Below, piece after piece: positions 1 through 9,095 of a stretch of 64,000 bases of DNA. The notes beneath the pieces were generated by a model. That model saw only the letters and a program-made list of their open reading frames with translations, searched no databases and was not told the origin of the DNA. Both the position numbers and the translations under genes were made by a program. The stretch comes from Leadbettera azotonutricia ZAS-9 (lineage in GTDB: Bacteria > Spirochaetota > Spirochaetia > Treponematales > Breznakiellaceae). Positions within the stretch are counted from its first letter, which is position 1. The number at the start of each line of letters is the position of its first letter. Location: assembly GCF_000214355.1 (NCBI RefSeq), contig NC_015577.1, forward strand, positions 3,525,389 to 3,589,388. The letters run 5' to 3'.

Positions 1-1
1 C

Positions 2-400
2 ATGCGCGCGGGCGGCCCCGGCGGCCAGTGCGTCAACACCACAGACTCGGCAGTGCGCATCACCCATATCCCTTCGGGCCTGGTAGTCCACTGCCAGGAT
101 GAAAAGAGTCAGATAAAAAACAAGGCAAAGGCCATGCGCGTACTCCGGGCCCGCATCTACGAGATGGAAGAAGCCAAGGCGGCCTCGGAACGGGCGGAAG
201 CCCGCAAGAGCCAGGTTGGCACAGGGGATCGCTCCGAACGCATACGCACCTACAACTTCCCCCAGAACCGCCTTACGGATCACCGCATCAACCTCACCCT
301 TTACAAACTGGATCTCATCATGCAGGGTGATGTAGAGGAGCTGTTTGACGCCTTAAAGCTTTCTGCCCGGGAAGAATTGCTCAGGGCTACGGCGTCGTAG
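2..400 (+). CDS. prfA: Peptide chain release factor 1, C-terminal part
   Basis: This is the last 132 codons of RF1, which releases the nascent chain at UAA/UAG. The frame is open to the left edge, so the first codon seen is not the real start. The catalytic GGQ loop is at once visible ([14 protein letters not shown]), followed by the conserved stretches [27 protein letters not shown] and [11 protein letters not shown]. The last two separate class I release factors from ArfB-type proteins. The choice of RF1 over RF2 rests on similarity of this half and on the gene beside it: prmC, which methylates the GGQ glutamine, follows after 24 bases. The SPF/PxT specificity loop lies outside the window. 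Confidence 0.95.
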   Translation: MRAGGPGGQCVNTTDSAVRITHIPSGLVVHCQDEKSQIKNKAKAMRVLRARIYEMEEAKAASERAEARKSQVGTGDRSERIRTYNFPQNRLTDHRINLTLYKLDLIMQGDVEELFDALKLSAREELLRATAS

Positions 401-424
401 ATACAGCAGTCAGGGCAGGAAGCT

Positions 425-1339
425 ATGACCATCCAAAACAGCCTGACCATTGAAACCGCCCGTTTACGTGCCGCTCATATTGACACCCCCGCCCTGGACG
501 CAGGCATCCTTCTCGCAGAAATCCTGCATACCGATAAAGCAGGTTTGATTCTCCATGGCCCTGATTCAATCCCGGAAGGAGACAATGAGAACTTCCGCAG
601 CCGCATTAACCGCCGCCTTGCCGGCGAACCTGTAGCCTATATCCTTGGGCGGAAGGAATTCCGGGGCCTTGATTTTACGGTAAGCCCCGATGTGCTTGTG
701 CCAAGGCCCGATACCGAGACCCTGGTCGAGGCTGCCCTGCAAGAGCTTGACTCTGTTCAATCCGGGGCAGATTCAAATTCCCGTATCAGCGTGCTCGACC
801 TCTGCACCGGTTCAGGCGCAATTGCCATTGCTTTGAAAAACGAATGTCCCGGACTTGAGGCATGGGCTTCCGACATATCCGGGGCAGCTCTCAGCATTGC
901 CAGGGCAAATTGCGCCCGGCTGCTTCACGATAACGCAGTGCATTTCATACAGGCGGATCTTTTTCAGCCCTTTCAAAATCCTTCCAGCCCCAATGCCGCC
1001 TTCCCAAAGCAATTCACCCTCATTGTGAGCAACCCTCCTTATATTCCCTCTGCAGAAATCGGGGGCCTTGCAAAAGAAGTGCGCATGGAGCCAAGCCTTG
1101 CCCTGGATGGGGGAAGGGATGGGCTGGATTTGATACGCAGAATTGCAAGGGAGGCAGGGCACTATCTAAAGGATAATGGAATACTCCTCATGGAAGCAGA
1201 CCCAAGGCAGATGGATGCAATTCGTGGTATACTATTGGATAATGGGTTCAGGGAGCCGCGGCTTTACAAAGACCTCGCGGGCCTGGACAGGGTTATAAGC
1301 GGTACACTCAATAGAGAAAGCAAAGATGGAACAGGATGA
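425..1339 (+). CDS. prmC: Release factor glutamine N5-methyltransferase PrmC/HemK
   Basis: This enzyme transfers a methyl group from SAM to the glutamine of the GGQ motif in release factors. The 304-residue length is normal for the family. A small helical N-terminal domain (to about 75) is followed by PRPDTE (93-98), the SAM-binding LDLCTGSGAIAI (124-135) and the substrate-glutamine-binding NPPY (203-206). An AGGA ribosome site sits 6-7 bases before the ATG. It lies directly downstream of its substrate gene prfA and its 3' end overlaps the next gene by 14 bases, so the three genes are probably cotranscribed. Confidence 0.96.
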   Translation: MTIQNSLTIETARLRAAHIDTPALDAGILLAEILHTDKAGLILHGPDSIPEGDNENFRSRINRRLAGEPVAYILGRKEFRGLDFTVSPDVLVPRPDTETLVEAALQELDSVQSGADSNSRISVLDLCTGSGAIAIALKNECPGLEAWASDISGAALSIARANCARLLHDNAVHFIQADLFQPFQNPSSPNAAFPKQFTLIVSNPPYIPSAEIGGLAKEVRMEPSLALDGGRDGLDLIRRIAREAGHYLKDNGILLMEADPRQMDAIRGILLDNGFREPRLYKDLAGLDRVISGTLNRESKDGTG

Positions 1340-3359
1340 TAAAAATACGGCCCCTCCCACGGGCGCTTTTTTAGAAAAGATACAAACCCTCGGCAAAAAG
1401 GATCAGGAGCTGATCCGCGAAGCCTTGAGCCTGGCCGACAAAAAAGGACGGGGCCATAGAATGGCATCCATACTTGCCGATCTCAGCCTCGACACCGACA
1501 CCCTTGTTTCGGCCCTGGTACTCGATTCTTTTGAAAAGGGCGATATCACCCTCGAAACGATAGATAAAAAATTCGGCAAAAACGCGGCAGCCTTGACCGG
1601 CGGGACTGCCCGCATTGCTGGGCTCCAGGCAAAAAACAAGACCATACAGGAAGCCGAAAATATACGCAAAATGCTCTTTGCCATGGCAAAGGACATCAGG
1701 GTCATCTTCATCAAGCTGGCGGACAAGCTTCAGGATCTTGAGGAGGCCAGCGACAAACCTGCCGACAAACGCAAGCAGGCAGCGCAGGAATGCCTCGACA
1801 TTTATGCGCCCCTTGCAGGCAGGCTGGGCATTTCGTGGATCAAGGATGAGCTTGAAGATCTGGCCCTCAAGGATATAAACCACGAAGCGTACATGCAGAT
1901 AAAAGAAATAGTTTCCGAAAAGCGGGGACAGCGCAGGATCTTCCTCGACAAGGTGCAGCACGATATTGAAAAGGAGGCCGAGGCGGCTGGAATCAATATC
2001 GAAGCCTCGAGCAGGGCAAAGCATTTTTATTCGATATACCAAAAGATGCGGAAGCGCAATAAAGCAGTTGGCGACCTCTACGATCTTTTCGGCATCAGGA
2101 TTATATGCGGCAATATCGAAAACTGCTACACCCTCCTGGGCCTTGTTCACCGGCTCTGGAAACCCCTGGACGGGCGTTTTAAGGATTATATAGCCATGCC
2201 CAAATCCAACGGCTACCAGAGCCTCCATACCACAGTCATGGCGGCCGGCGCCGGCCCGACTGACGACCGGATTGTGGAGATTCAAATCCGCACCGGGGAA
2301 ATGCACCACATTGCGGAAAACGGCATTGCCAGCCATTGGCTCTATAAAAAAGGCAGCTCCCGCGAGCTGGTGCGGCCAGTAGACATCTCCATTATCAACC
2401 GCCTCAAGGACTGGAAAGATACCGAGGGCACTAATACTCATAATGCCAATTCAAAAACTTTTCTTGAAGAAATCAAACGGGAAATTCTAAAGGATTCTAT
2501 CTATGTCTTTACCCCCCAGGGAAAAGTGATCGAACTCCCTATGGGCGCCACGCCCATCGATTTTGCCTATCAAATACACTCCACCATAGGCGATCACTGC
2601 GCAGGCGCCAAAGCGGATGGCGCGATTATCCCCCTGAGCTCCGAACTTGAAAATACCCAGGTAGTAGAAATACTCACCTCGGCCCAGGCGCGCCCCCACA
2701 TCAACTGGCTCAGGATAGTAAAAACCGCAAAGGCCAAAAGCAAAATACGCGCCTGGCTCCAGCAGAACGATGAAGCCCTGATCATCGAAAAAAATGTGGT
2801 CGCCAAAAAGAAAGCCTCTGAAACTCCTCCGCCCGAAAAGGAAACAGCAAAAAAGGGCAGCCCTCCGATTCAACGGGTCATTAATACAGAGGGGAATGAA
2901 ACCAACTTTTTCCATGTCAGGATTGCTTCGGGCGAGGGCATCACGGAAAAAAACATGATGATACGTTTTGCCCGCTGCTGCCGCCCCATCACAGGGGACC
3001 CCATTATAGGCTATGTCTCCAGGGGCAGGGGCATTATCATTCATCGCAAAAGCTGCACGAACCTCGCGAACCTCCCTGATTTTGAAGACCGCAAAATCGA
3101 TACGGAGTGGGAAAACGCAGGCACAGCCCTGGTCAAGCGCTTTAAAATCGAAGCCAGGAGTTCTGCGGATCTCTTTTCAGAGATTGAAGGGGCAGTGCGC
3201 AAAAACCAGGGCCACCTCATCGAAGGCCGTCTTGAAGAAACATCACAATCAAGGCTCACCGGCTTTTTTACAATACAGCTTGACCACCCCCGACGACGTA
3301 AAAAAAGTCATGAAGAACATCAGGGGCATTCCTTCAATACTGACTATACAGGGCCTTAA
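1326..3359 (+). CDS. rel: RelA/SpoT-family (p)ppGpp synthetase, hydrolase site degenerate, 3' end frameshifted
   Basis: This is a long RelA/SpoT homologue that makes the stringent-response alarmone. Order seen: HD-type hydrolase domain (about 40-180), synthetase domain (about 225-345) with the RAKxxxSIxxKM element, RFKD (284-287), NGYQSLHTT and EIQIRT (318-323), TGS (about 390-450), the Cys-rich FARCCRPITGDPIIG region, then an ACT domain. In the hydrolase domain the usual HDxxED reads LDSFEK (66-71) and the LADRLHN element reads LADKLQD, so ppGpp hydrolysis is probably lost. The ACT end is abnormal: after a run of five C at 3287-3291 the frame runs to a stop at 3359 in a basic, unrelated tail. 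The +1 frame continues a proper ACT end (PDDVKKVMKNIRGIPSILTI) to a TAG at 3361-3363. An indel, a sequencing error or programmed slippage are all possible. Confidence 0.93.
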   Translation: MEQDDKNTAPPTGAFLEKIQTLGKKDQELIREALSLADKKGRGHRMASILADLSLDTDTLVSALVLDSFEKGDITLETIDKKFGKNAAALTGGTARIAGLQAKNKTIQEAENIRKMLFAMAKDIRVIFIKLADKLQDLEEASDKPADKRKQAAQECLDIYAPLAGRLGISWIKDELEDLALKDINHEAYMQIKEIVSEKRGQRRIFLDKVQHDIEKEAEAAGINIEASSRAKHFYSIYQKMRKRNKAVGDLYDLFGIRIICGNIENCYTLLGLVHRLWKPLDGRFKDYIAMPKSNGYQSLHTTVMAAGAGPTDDRIVEIQIRTGEMHHIAENGIASHWLYKKGSSRELVRPVDISIINRLKDWKDTEGTNTHNANSKTFLEEIKREILKDSIYVFTPQGKVIELPMGATPIDFAYQIHSTIGDHCAGAKADGAIIPLSSELENTQVVEILTSAQARPHINWLRIVKTAKAKSKIRAWLQQNDEALIIEKNVVAKKKASETPPPEKETAKKGSPPIQRVINTEGNETNFFHVRIASGEGITEKNMMIRFARCCRPITGDPIIGYVSRGRGIIIHRKSCTNLANLPDFEDRKIDTEWENAGTALVKRFKIEARSSADLFSEIEGAVRKNQGHLIEGRLEETSQSRLTGFFTIQLDHPRRRKKSHEEHQGHSFNTDYTGP

Positions 3360-3362
3360 TTA

Positions 3363-4532
3363 GTGAAAAACAAAGCCCTGCTACTTCTCTTTATTCCTTT
3401 CCTGTTTTCCTGCGCCGGCGCCCCTGCTCCAATAATCGAAGATGAAATCCATGGGACCCCCCAAATCGCCGAGCCGCCGCAGCCTGTTATAGATTATCTT
3501 ACTATCATTGCTGCGGGGGACAACCTATTCCATCCCCCCATCCTGAAGGATTTTCTTAAGAATGGAACATATAACTTCGATCCCCTTTATAAACTGGTAA
3601 AACCCTACATAGAGCCTGCGGATATCGCCTTTGTAAACCAGGAGACAGTTTTGGGGAACGCCCCCTATTCAGGCTATCCTCTATTCAACACTCCAAAAGA
3701 AGCAGGCGCCGCGCTGGTGGCAGCAGGTTTTGACATAATAAACCAGGCTACCAACCATGTCATGGATCAGGGTGTGGATGGAATACTCAACACCCTGAAT
3801 TATTGGGATACTATCCCGGAGGTTCACTGCCTCGGCATACACCGCTCGGAAGAAAGCCGCAGCAACAATTTTTGCATCGTCGAAAAAAATAATATTCGGG
3901 TAGGCTTCCTTTCTTATACATACGGCACCAATTATATCCCCCTCCCTAAAGACAAGTCATACATGGTGTCCCTCATAGAAACAGAAAAAATGGCCCAGGA
4001 AATCGATGCCATAAGGCCCCTCTGCGATTTTCTTGCAGTCTCCATGCACTGGGGAATTGAATATGAACTTGAAGCTTCAGCGGCCCAGGAAAAACTGAGC
4101 GCCTTCCTTGCAGAGCACAATGTTGATGTCATCATAGGCCACCACCCCCATGTACTTCAGCCCATGGTTGTCCTGCCCAGGGCGGACGGGGGCAAAACCA
4201 TCTGTTACTATTCACTGGGGAATTTTGCATCAGCCCATGTTACGTCGGACAAAAACCTCCTCCTTGGAGGGCTCATGTACCTCAGGCTGAAAAAAGAGAA
4301 CGGGACGCTCAGCCTTGAAGAAACAGGTCTCATCCCCGTAATCACCCATTATGAAAAAGATCTCACCGGCTTCAAAATATACCCCCTCTCTGAATACAGC
4401 GACGATCTGGCCGCCAAACACTGGAAAAGGGCAGGAGACGAGGAAATGACTTATGAATACTATTATAAAATGACCGACGGCCTTTTTGGCACAGCCCTCA
4501 TGCTCAGGAACCCATTTGCCTCTATTGAATAA
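3363..4532 (+). CDS. CapA-like metallophosphoesterase-fold lipoprotein
   Basis: This is a 389-residue protein of the CapA family (poly-gamma-glutamate capsule biosynthesis type). The signals are AAGDNLFH near the N terminus, the NQETVLG and NQATNHVMDQG blocks, HWGIEYE, GHHPHVLQP and YSLGNF. These supply the Asn/His/Asp residues of the calcineurin-like metal site. The N terminus is a lipoprotein signal with LFSC (Cys17), so it is likely anchored in a membrane facing the periplasm. The start is GTG at 3363, overlapping by one base the TAG of the +1 rel frame, which suggests translational coupling. No capsule ligase (CapB/C) lies nearby, so the substrate is unknown. Family members also act on cell-wall or polyanionic polymers. 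Confidence 0.85.
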   Translation: MKNKALLLLFIPFLFSCAGAPAPIIEDEIHGTPQIAEPPQPVIDYLTIIAAGDNLFHPPILKDFLKNGTYNFDPLYKLVKPYIEPADIAFVNQETVLGNAPYSGYPLFNTPKEAGAALVAAGFDIINQATNHVMDQGVDGILNTLNYWDTIPEVHCLGIHRSEESRSNNFCIVEKNNIRVGFLSYTYGTNYIPLPKDKSYMVSLIETEKMAQEIDAIRPLCDFLAVSMHWGIEYELEASAAQEKLSAFLAEHNVDVIIGHHPHVLQPMVVLPRADGGKTICYYSLGNFASAHVTSDKNLLLGGLMYLRLKKENGTLSLEETGLIPVITHYEKDLTGFKIYPLSEYSDDLAAKHWKRAGDEEMTYEYYYKMTDGLFGTALMLRNPFASIE

Positions 4533-4533
4533 T

Positions 4534-4574
4534 CCCTTATTACCACATACCATTGTTTAAGGGAAATGCGGTAA
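4534..4574 (+). other. Interleaved inverted repeats (possible pseudoknot) in capA-MFS gap
   Basis: Two inverted repeats interlock. CCCTTA (4534-4539) pairs with TAAGGG (4558-4563), and TTACCACAT (4540-4548) pairs with ATGCGGTAA (4566-4574) with one mismatch. The a-b-a'-b' order is that of an H-type pseudoknot. The only SD-like sequence for the downstream gene (AAGGGA, about 14 bases before its ATG) lies in the second arm of the first stem, so folding could limit its translation. Structure and role are inferred from complementarity only. Confidence 0.4.
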
Positions 4575-4579
4575 TTTAG

Positions 4580-5797
4580 ATGTTCTCATCCTTACGCCTG
4601 GTGAAGAAACTGCCTATAAGCAGAAATAATATATTGTTTTTATGCGCTTTCTTTTACAGCTTTTCCATCAATATATTGTCTTTCACCCTGCTATACCTTT
4701 TGACTGATAAATTCGGCTTCAGCGCGGGCCAGGTGGGGGCTTCCCTTGCCCTGGGTACAGGTATTTATTTCCTGGGATGTACTATTTATCAACGTTTTGG
4801 AAACAAAGGAAAGCCAAAATATATACTTCCCGCGGCGGTGTTTTGCTCTTTTATTTCCACTTTCATTCTGGCCCTCACAACTAGCGGATCGGCAGCGGTG
4901 ATCACCTGGGGCTTTATACAGGGGGCCACAGGTTTTTTCTGGCCTCCCCTGATGGCATGGTTCACCCAGGGTCTCGACGAGACTGAACTTAACCATGATA
5001 TTTCATGGTATAACCGGGCATGGATGTCGGCCCTTTTGATTGGCCCCCTTGTAGGCGGCGCTCTTTATCGGGTAAGCACAGCCCTGGTATTTGCACTAGT
5101 ATGCCTTTGCCTTTTTTCAATCGTCGCCGTTCTGGTATTCCTGGCCTTCTTCACGGAACCGGGAAGGAAGGACAATACCACAGGCCAGCAGGACGAGGCA
5201 AAGACAGCAAAAAAGAACCCCCTCATACCTGAGAGGCTCGAAAAATCCATACAGTCCTATAAGATACGGGGATGGATCGGCGGCGTCTGTTCCAATTTAT
5301 TCAGCGGGGTGCTGGGAAATGTGGTGCCCCTCTATATCAGGGATACTTTGGGATATACAGAAAAAACCGCAGGCCTGGTGATGCTATTCAGGGGCATAGC
5401 GGGGGTACTCGCGTTCACTTTTTTTGCCAAATTCATTTTCTGGCATTTCAACAAGAAGTGGATACTCTTTCTCCATGGTTCGCTTATTGTTTCTTCGCTG
5501 ATACTCCTCTTTTCAGGAAAAATGATACTCCTCTATATGATCATTGCTTTTGCTTTCGGATTCATCAGCGCAGGCTGCTACAACAACAGCATTTTCCATT
5601 CGGGGGTGGACAAAAAAAATCCCGCGAAGAACATGGCTCTCCACGAGATTTTCCTTTCCATTGGCGGAGCCGCAGGCTCCCTTGGGGGAGGCTACTGCCT
5701 CCAGTTTTTCGGTATGGGCAGCACCTTTTTCATCCTGGCAATAATCCAGGGGGCAGGGCTGGCCGCCCAGTTTTACCTGGATCGCCGTCAGGCTTGA
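4580..5797 (+). CDS. Major facilitator superfamily permease
   Basis: This is a 405-residue polytopic membrane protein with about 12 hydrophobic segments arranged as two sets of six, separated by a charged central loop (about residues 190-225, rich in K/E/D). That is the pattern of MFS transporters. The loop after the second helix lacks a clean GxxxDRxGRR motif, and the nearest match is YQRFGNKGKPKY. Substrate cannot be told. It follows the CapA-like gene after 47 bases and is probably cotranscribed. Its 3' end overlaps by 10 bases the 3' end of the convergent zinc-ribbon gene, so no terminator separates the two transcripts. A drug or sugar exporter is equally possible. Confidence 0.8.
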   Translation: MFSSLRLVKKLPISRNNILFLCAFFYSFSINILSFTLLYLLTDKFGFSAGQVGASLALGTGIYFLGCTIYQRFGNKGKPKYILPAAVFCSFISTFILALTTSGSAAVITWGFIQGATGFFWPPLMAWFTQGLDETELNHDISWYNRAWMSALLIGPLVGGALYRVSTALVFALVCLCLFSIVAVLVFLAFFTEPGRKDNTTGQQDEAKTAKKNPLIPERLEKSIQSYKIRGWIGGVCSNLFSGVLGNVVPLYIRDTLGYTEKTAGLVMLFRGIAGVLAFTFFAKFIFWHFNKKWILFLHGSLIVSSLILLFSGKMILLYMIIAFAFGFISAGCYNNSIFHSGVDKKNPAKNMALHEIFLSIGGAAGSLGGGYCLQFFGMGSTFFILAIIQGAGLAAQFYLDRRQA

Positions 5798-6009
5798 GCG
5801 GTTTCTCCAGCAGCCTGAACACCGGTATCTATTACGCTTTTCTTGCCGTGCTTGATGGCAGCCTTGCAAGTTTTGCAGATCTTCACTTTCTGTCCGCCTG
5901 CATCCTGTTCGTAGAGGATCTTCACATTGTACCTTTTGCAGACCGGGCACTCACCCCGGCCATGGGCGGCAATTTCCCGTATTCCCTTACCTCTGTGGGC
6001 TTTTGACAT
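5788..6009 (-). CDS. Small zinc-ribbon protein at end of alpha operon
   Basis: A 73-residue protein with two cysteine knuckles, CPVC (about 22-25) and CKTC (about 46-49), in a basic context. This is a classic zinc-ribbon layout of the kind found in small ribosome-associated or RNA-binding proteins. I do not recognise a named family. The start codon abuts the stop of rplQ, so it is translated as the last gene of the ribosomal block, suggesting a role tied to ribosomes or RNA polymerase. The tail (about 55-73) is Ala/Gly-rich and probably disordered. Real-gene evidence is the operon position, a sensible start and the paired CxxC motifs. Confidence 0.75.
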   Translation of the reverse strand: MSKAHRGKGIREIAAHGRGECPVCKRYNVKILYEQDAGGQKVKICKTCKAAIKHGKKSVIDTGVQAAGETAQA

Positions 6010-6468
6010 CTATTTCTTCTCCTCTTTGGCCTTTTCGTTTTTGGCTTTCTTGGATGCGTCTTTTTTGGCATCTTTCTTGGCCTTCTTGTCCGAAGCCTCG
6101 CCGGTGTCAAGCTTGTAATCCACCAGTTCGAGGATCACAATTTCGGCAGCGTCGCCGGGCCTTTCGCCAAGCTTAAGTATGCGGGTATAACCGCCGGCCC
6201 TTTCCTTCATGCGTACCGCGATGTCGGTAAAGAGTTTGACAACCATGCCCTCGTCAAAGAGACGAGCCGAAACAAGACGGCGGTTATGGACACTGTCTAT
6301 CTTTGCCCGGGTGATGAGTTTTTCGGCGCTCCTGCGTATTTCCAGGGCCTTGGCCTTGGTAGTCCTGATCCGTTCGTACCGGAAAAGGGAGGTGACCATG
6401 TTACGGTGCAGGGCTTTCCGGTGGGCTGAACGGCGATCCAGGGGGTTAAAGCCTCTCCTATGCTTCAT
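6010..6468 (-). CDS. rplQ: 50S ribosomal protein L17
   Basis: L17 of the large subunit. The N-terminal [20 protein letters not shown] and the block [13 protein letters not shown] are diagnostic. At 152 residues it is longer than the usual 115-130. The extra is a C-terminal tail (about 120-152) made almost wholly of K, A, E and D, likely disordered and RNA-contacting. Its start overlaps the rpoA stop by 11 bases, implying coupled translation in the alpha operon. Confidence 0.97.
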   Translation of the reverse strand: MKHRRGFNPLDRRSAHRKALHRNMVTSLFRYERIRTTKAKALEIRRSAEKLITRAKIDSVHNRRLVSARLFDEGMVVKLFTDIAVRMKERAGGYTRILKLGERPGDAAEIVILELVDYKLDTGEASDKKAKKDAKKDASKKAKNEKAKEEKK

Positions 6469-7513
6469 CTTCTGCTTCCTTTTGAGGCGTAACCCTGACC
6501 GCGTTTTTCAGCACATTCAAGTCGGTTATCCCCAGGCTTAAATTCCACTCCTTGAGCTTTTCTTTGATCTCCTGGAGGGATTTCTTCCCGAAATTACGGG
6601 TCTTGGCGATATCGTCTTCGGTTTTTCGGGTCAATTCGCCTATAGTTTTAATATTCGCGTTCTTGAGACAGTTGGAGGAACGGACAGAAAGCTCCAGCTC
6701 TTCCACGGGGGTATTGAGGATCTGGCTGATCCTGATATCGTCGTCGTCAATGTCGTCGTCGGAACCAAAAGTGTTTTCATCAAAATTGATGAACATGGTG
6801 AGGTGTTCCTTGGCGATCTTGGCGGCTTCGGCCAGGGCGTCATCGGGTTTGATGGTCCCGTCTGTCCATATCTCGAGCACCAGCTTGTCATAATCCGAAC
6901 GCTGGCCAACCCGTGTGGGCTCCACCGCAAACTTGACCTTTTTTACCGGCGAGTATATGGCGTCCAGGGGGATAGTGCCAATGACATCAATATAGCGCTC
7001 ATTGGTTTCGGAAGGCACATAGCCCCTTCCAAGATCGATCTGGACTTCAAATTCGATCTTTGCATTCTCCATGAGGGTCATGATGTGCTGGCCGACGCTC
7101 AGGACTTCGACCTGCCCCTGGCGGGCAAAATCATTGCTCTTTATCTCGCCCTTGCCTGACCATTCGTAGATGAGGACATCCTGCTCCACATCGTCGGGGA
7201 GCTTGAGCCTAATCTGCTTGAGGTTGTTGATAACCTCGAGGGTGTCCTCCACGATATTGGGGATAGTCTCAAATTCGCTGGACACATTGTGGGCAACCCC
7301 GTCCGCGCCATAGGAATTGATCTTGACTGCGGTAATCGCATATCCCTGAATGGACGATAGAAGAACCCGGCGCAGGGTATTCCCCACGGTCGTTCCGAAT
7401 CCCGGTTCAAAGGGAGCCGCAATGAACCGGCCGTAATTCGGCTTAAGTTCACTATGCTCAAGAGTAATGGTCTTCGGACGTTTGAATCCTTTAAGGAGGT
7501 TCTTACGGGCCAT
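6458..7513 (-). CDS. rpoA: RNA polymerase alpha subunit
   Basis: 351 residues. The N-terminal dimerisation domain carries the [22 protein letters not shown] helix region that contacts beta/beta'. An acidic linker (about 235-255, including DDDIDDDD) joins it to the C-terminal domain with the helix-hairpin-helix [19 protein letters not shown] and [14 protein letters not shown], which binds UP elements and activators. It sits between rpsD and rplQ, the classic alpha-operon place. The acidic linker is more charged than in most bacteria. Confidence 0.98.
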   Translation of the reverse strand: MARKNLLKGFKRPKTITLEHSELKPNYGRFIAAPFEPGFGTTVGNTLRRVLLSSIQGYAITAVKINSYGADGVAHNVSSEFETIPNIVEDTLEVINNLKQIRLKLPDDVEQDVLIYEWSGKGEIKSNDFARQGQVEVLSVGQHIMTLMENAKIEFEVQIDLGRGYVPSETNERYIDVIGTIPLDAIYSPVKKVKFAVEPTRVGQRSDYDKLVLEIWTDGTIKPDDALAEAAKIAKEHLTMFINFDENTFGSDDDIDDDDIRISQILNTPVEELELSVRSSNCLKNANIKTIGELTRKTEDDIAKTRNFGKKSLQEIKEKLKEWNLSLGITDLNVLKNAVRVTPQKEAEDEA

Positions 7514-7522
7514 GGGTTCTCC

Positions 7523-8158
7523 TTATTTAGAATATAATTCGACGATCATCTGTTCTTTGATATCCCCAAGATCGGTGATATCACCTCTCCGGGGCACTGC
7601 AAGGAACTTTCCTTTCATCGCATCAGGATCAAGCTGAAGCCATGGCATAACACCGGATTTGCCGAATTCCTTCAGCGCGTCTTTGATTATGATAAGGCCT
7701 TTGCTGGACTCTTCAATTTCGATTGTGTCTTCAGCCTTCACGAGATAGGAAGGTACATCGACCCTCTTGCCATTCACCGTTACATGCCCATGAAGCACGA
7801 TCTGCCGGGCCTGGCTGCGGCTTACAGCGAATCGCATGCGGTAGACCACATTGTCCAGCCGGCGTTCCAGCAGGGCAAAGAGGTTTTCACCGGTAATGCC
7901 GGGCATACGCAGAGCTCTTTCGAAGAAGAGGCTGAACTGCTTTTCCTGCATGCCGTAAATTCTCTTGAGCTTCTGCTTCTCCCTGAGCTGCACCCCGTAG
8001 TCGGACCTTTTGCCGGGCCGGGCTTTCGGATCCTTGCCGGGCGCGGGCCTTTTCTTGTTGATGGGGCATTTATCGCTCAGGCAGCGGTGGCCTTTGAGCA
8101 TCAGTTTTTTCTGTTCCGTCCGGCAGAGCCGGCAAACGGGGCCAGTATATCTTGCCAT
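7523..8158 (-). CDS. rpsD: 30S ribosomal protein S4
   Basis: 211 residues. The N-terminal zinc-type module has four cysteines (CRLCRTE near 9-12 and CLSDKCP near 27-32), so this is the C+ form of S4. An S4 RNA-binding domain follows (LERRLDNVVYRMRFAVSRSQARQIVLHGHVTVNGK). S4 nucleates 30S assembly and in many bacteria represses the alpha operon. It lies between rpsK and rpoA, ten bases upstream of the latter. Confidence 0.98.
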   Translation of the reverse strand: MARYTGPVCRLCRTEQKKLMLKGHRCLSDKCPINKKRPAPGKDPKARPGKRSDYGVQLREKQKLKRIYGMQEKQFSLFFERALRMPGITGENLFALLERRLDNVVYRMRFAVSRSQARQIVLHGHVTVNGKRVDVPSYLVKAEDTIEIEESSKGLIIIKDALKEFGKSGVMPWLQLDPDAMKGKFLAVPRRGDITDLGDIKEQMIVELYSK

Positions 8159-8174
8159 ATTTTCCCTTTCCCCC

Positions 8175-8558
8175 TTAGATGCGGCGTGTCTTCCGAGGCC
8201 GGCAGCCGTTATGCGGTATCGGAGTTACGTCATTGATGGATTTGACCTTTATACCCAGGGCGCCGAGCTGGCGTATTGCCGACTCGCGCCCTATGCCCGG
8301 GCCCTTCACGAAAACATGAACTTCCCGAAGCCCTACCTGCATGGCCTTCTGGGCGGCAGTCTCGGTTACAGTCTGCGCCGCAAAGGGGGTGGACTTCTTG
8401 GCGCCCCTGAACTGAAGCATACCCGAACTGGACCAGGAAATTGTGTTTCCCATAAGGTCGGTAATGGTTACGATAGTATTATTGAAGGTTGCCTGAATAT
8501 AGACATTCCCCTCATAAACGGACTTTTTCTCTTTCTTCTTTTTGGTAGTACCAGCCAC
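8175..8558 (-). CDS. rpsK: 30S ribosomal protein S11
   Basis: 127 residues, normal length. The blocks [33 protein letters not shown] and the end [18 protein letters not shown] are diagnostic for S11, which lines the mRNA exit side of the platform. The extreme N terminus is Lys-rich. It lies in rpmJ-rpsM-rpsK-rpsD order. Confidence 0.98.
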   Translation of the reverse strand: MAGTTKKKKEKKSVYEGNVYIQATFNNTIVTITDLMGNTISWSSSGMLQFRGAKKSTPFAAQTVTETAAQKAMQVGLREVHVFVKGPGIGRESAIRQLGALGIKVKSINDVTPIPHNGCRPRKTRRI

Positions 8559-8570
8559 GCTATGCTCTCC

Positions 8571-8936
8571 TTACTTCTTCTTACCGGCAACGGTCTTTTT
8601 CTTGCCCTTGCGGGTGCGGGCATTGGTACGGGTGCGCTGGCCCCGGAGCGGAAGGCCCTTGCGGTGCCTCAAACCCCGGTAGCAGCCTATGTCCATGAGG
8701 CGCTTAATGTTGAGGGCAATCTCCGTACGGAGGCGGCCTTCGACCTTATAATCTGCCTCAAGGATAGTCCTGAGTTCGTTGAGTTCCTCCTGGGAAAGAT
8801 CGTTGATCTTCCTCATGGGATCGATTTTAGCCTTAACGCAAATTTCATCGGCACTGGATCTGCCAATGCCGTAGACATAGGTCAAGGCTATGTTCACATG
8901 CTTGTTCGGGAGGTCAACCCCCACTAGACGCGCCAT
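8571..8936 (-). CDS. rpsM: 30S ribosomal protein S13
   Basis: 121 residues. [28 protein letters not shown] at the N terminus and [28 protein letters not shown] at the C terminus are hallmark S13 sequences. S13 contacts the tRNA and the head of the 30S subunit. It begins the small-subunit part of the alpha operon, eight bases after rpmJ. Confidence 0.98.
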   Translation of the reverse strand: MARLVGVDLPNKHVNIALTYVYGIGRSSADEICVKAKIDPMRKINDLSQEELNELRTILEADYKVEGRLRTEIALNIKRLMDIGCYRGLRHRKGLPLRGQRTRTNARTRKGKKKTVAGKKK

Positions 8937-8944
8937 ACTGTCTC

Positions 8945-9058
8945 CTAACCCTGCTTCTGCTTATGCTTGGGATTCTGACAAACGATACGGACTATGCCGT
9001 TCCGCTTTATCACCTTGCACTTATCGCAAATAGGCTTCACACTTGTCCGGACTTTCAT
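8945..9058 (-). CDS. rpmJ: 50S ribosomal protein L36
   Basis: A 37-codon gene that reads [18 protein letters not shown], then [19 protein letters not shown]. The Cys/Cys/Cys/His set (CDKC near 11-14, C27, H32) is the zinc-binding form of L36. The start is supported by GAGGAG seven bases upstream. It is the first gene after an internal promoter (9096-9124), so the alpha operon can be expressed apart from the spc block. Confidence 0.97.
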   Translation of the reverse strand: MKVRTSVKPICDKCKVIKRNGIVRIVCQNPKHKQKQG

Positions 9059-9095
9059 CCATTTCTCCTCTTGCCTAAATCAAAGGCGAACTTTC

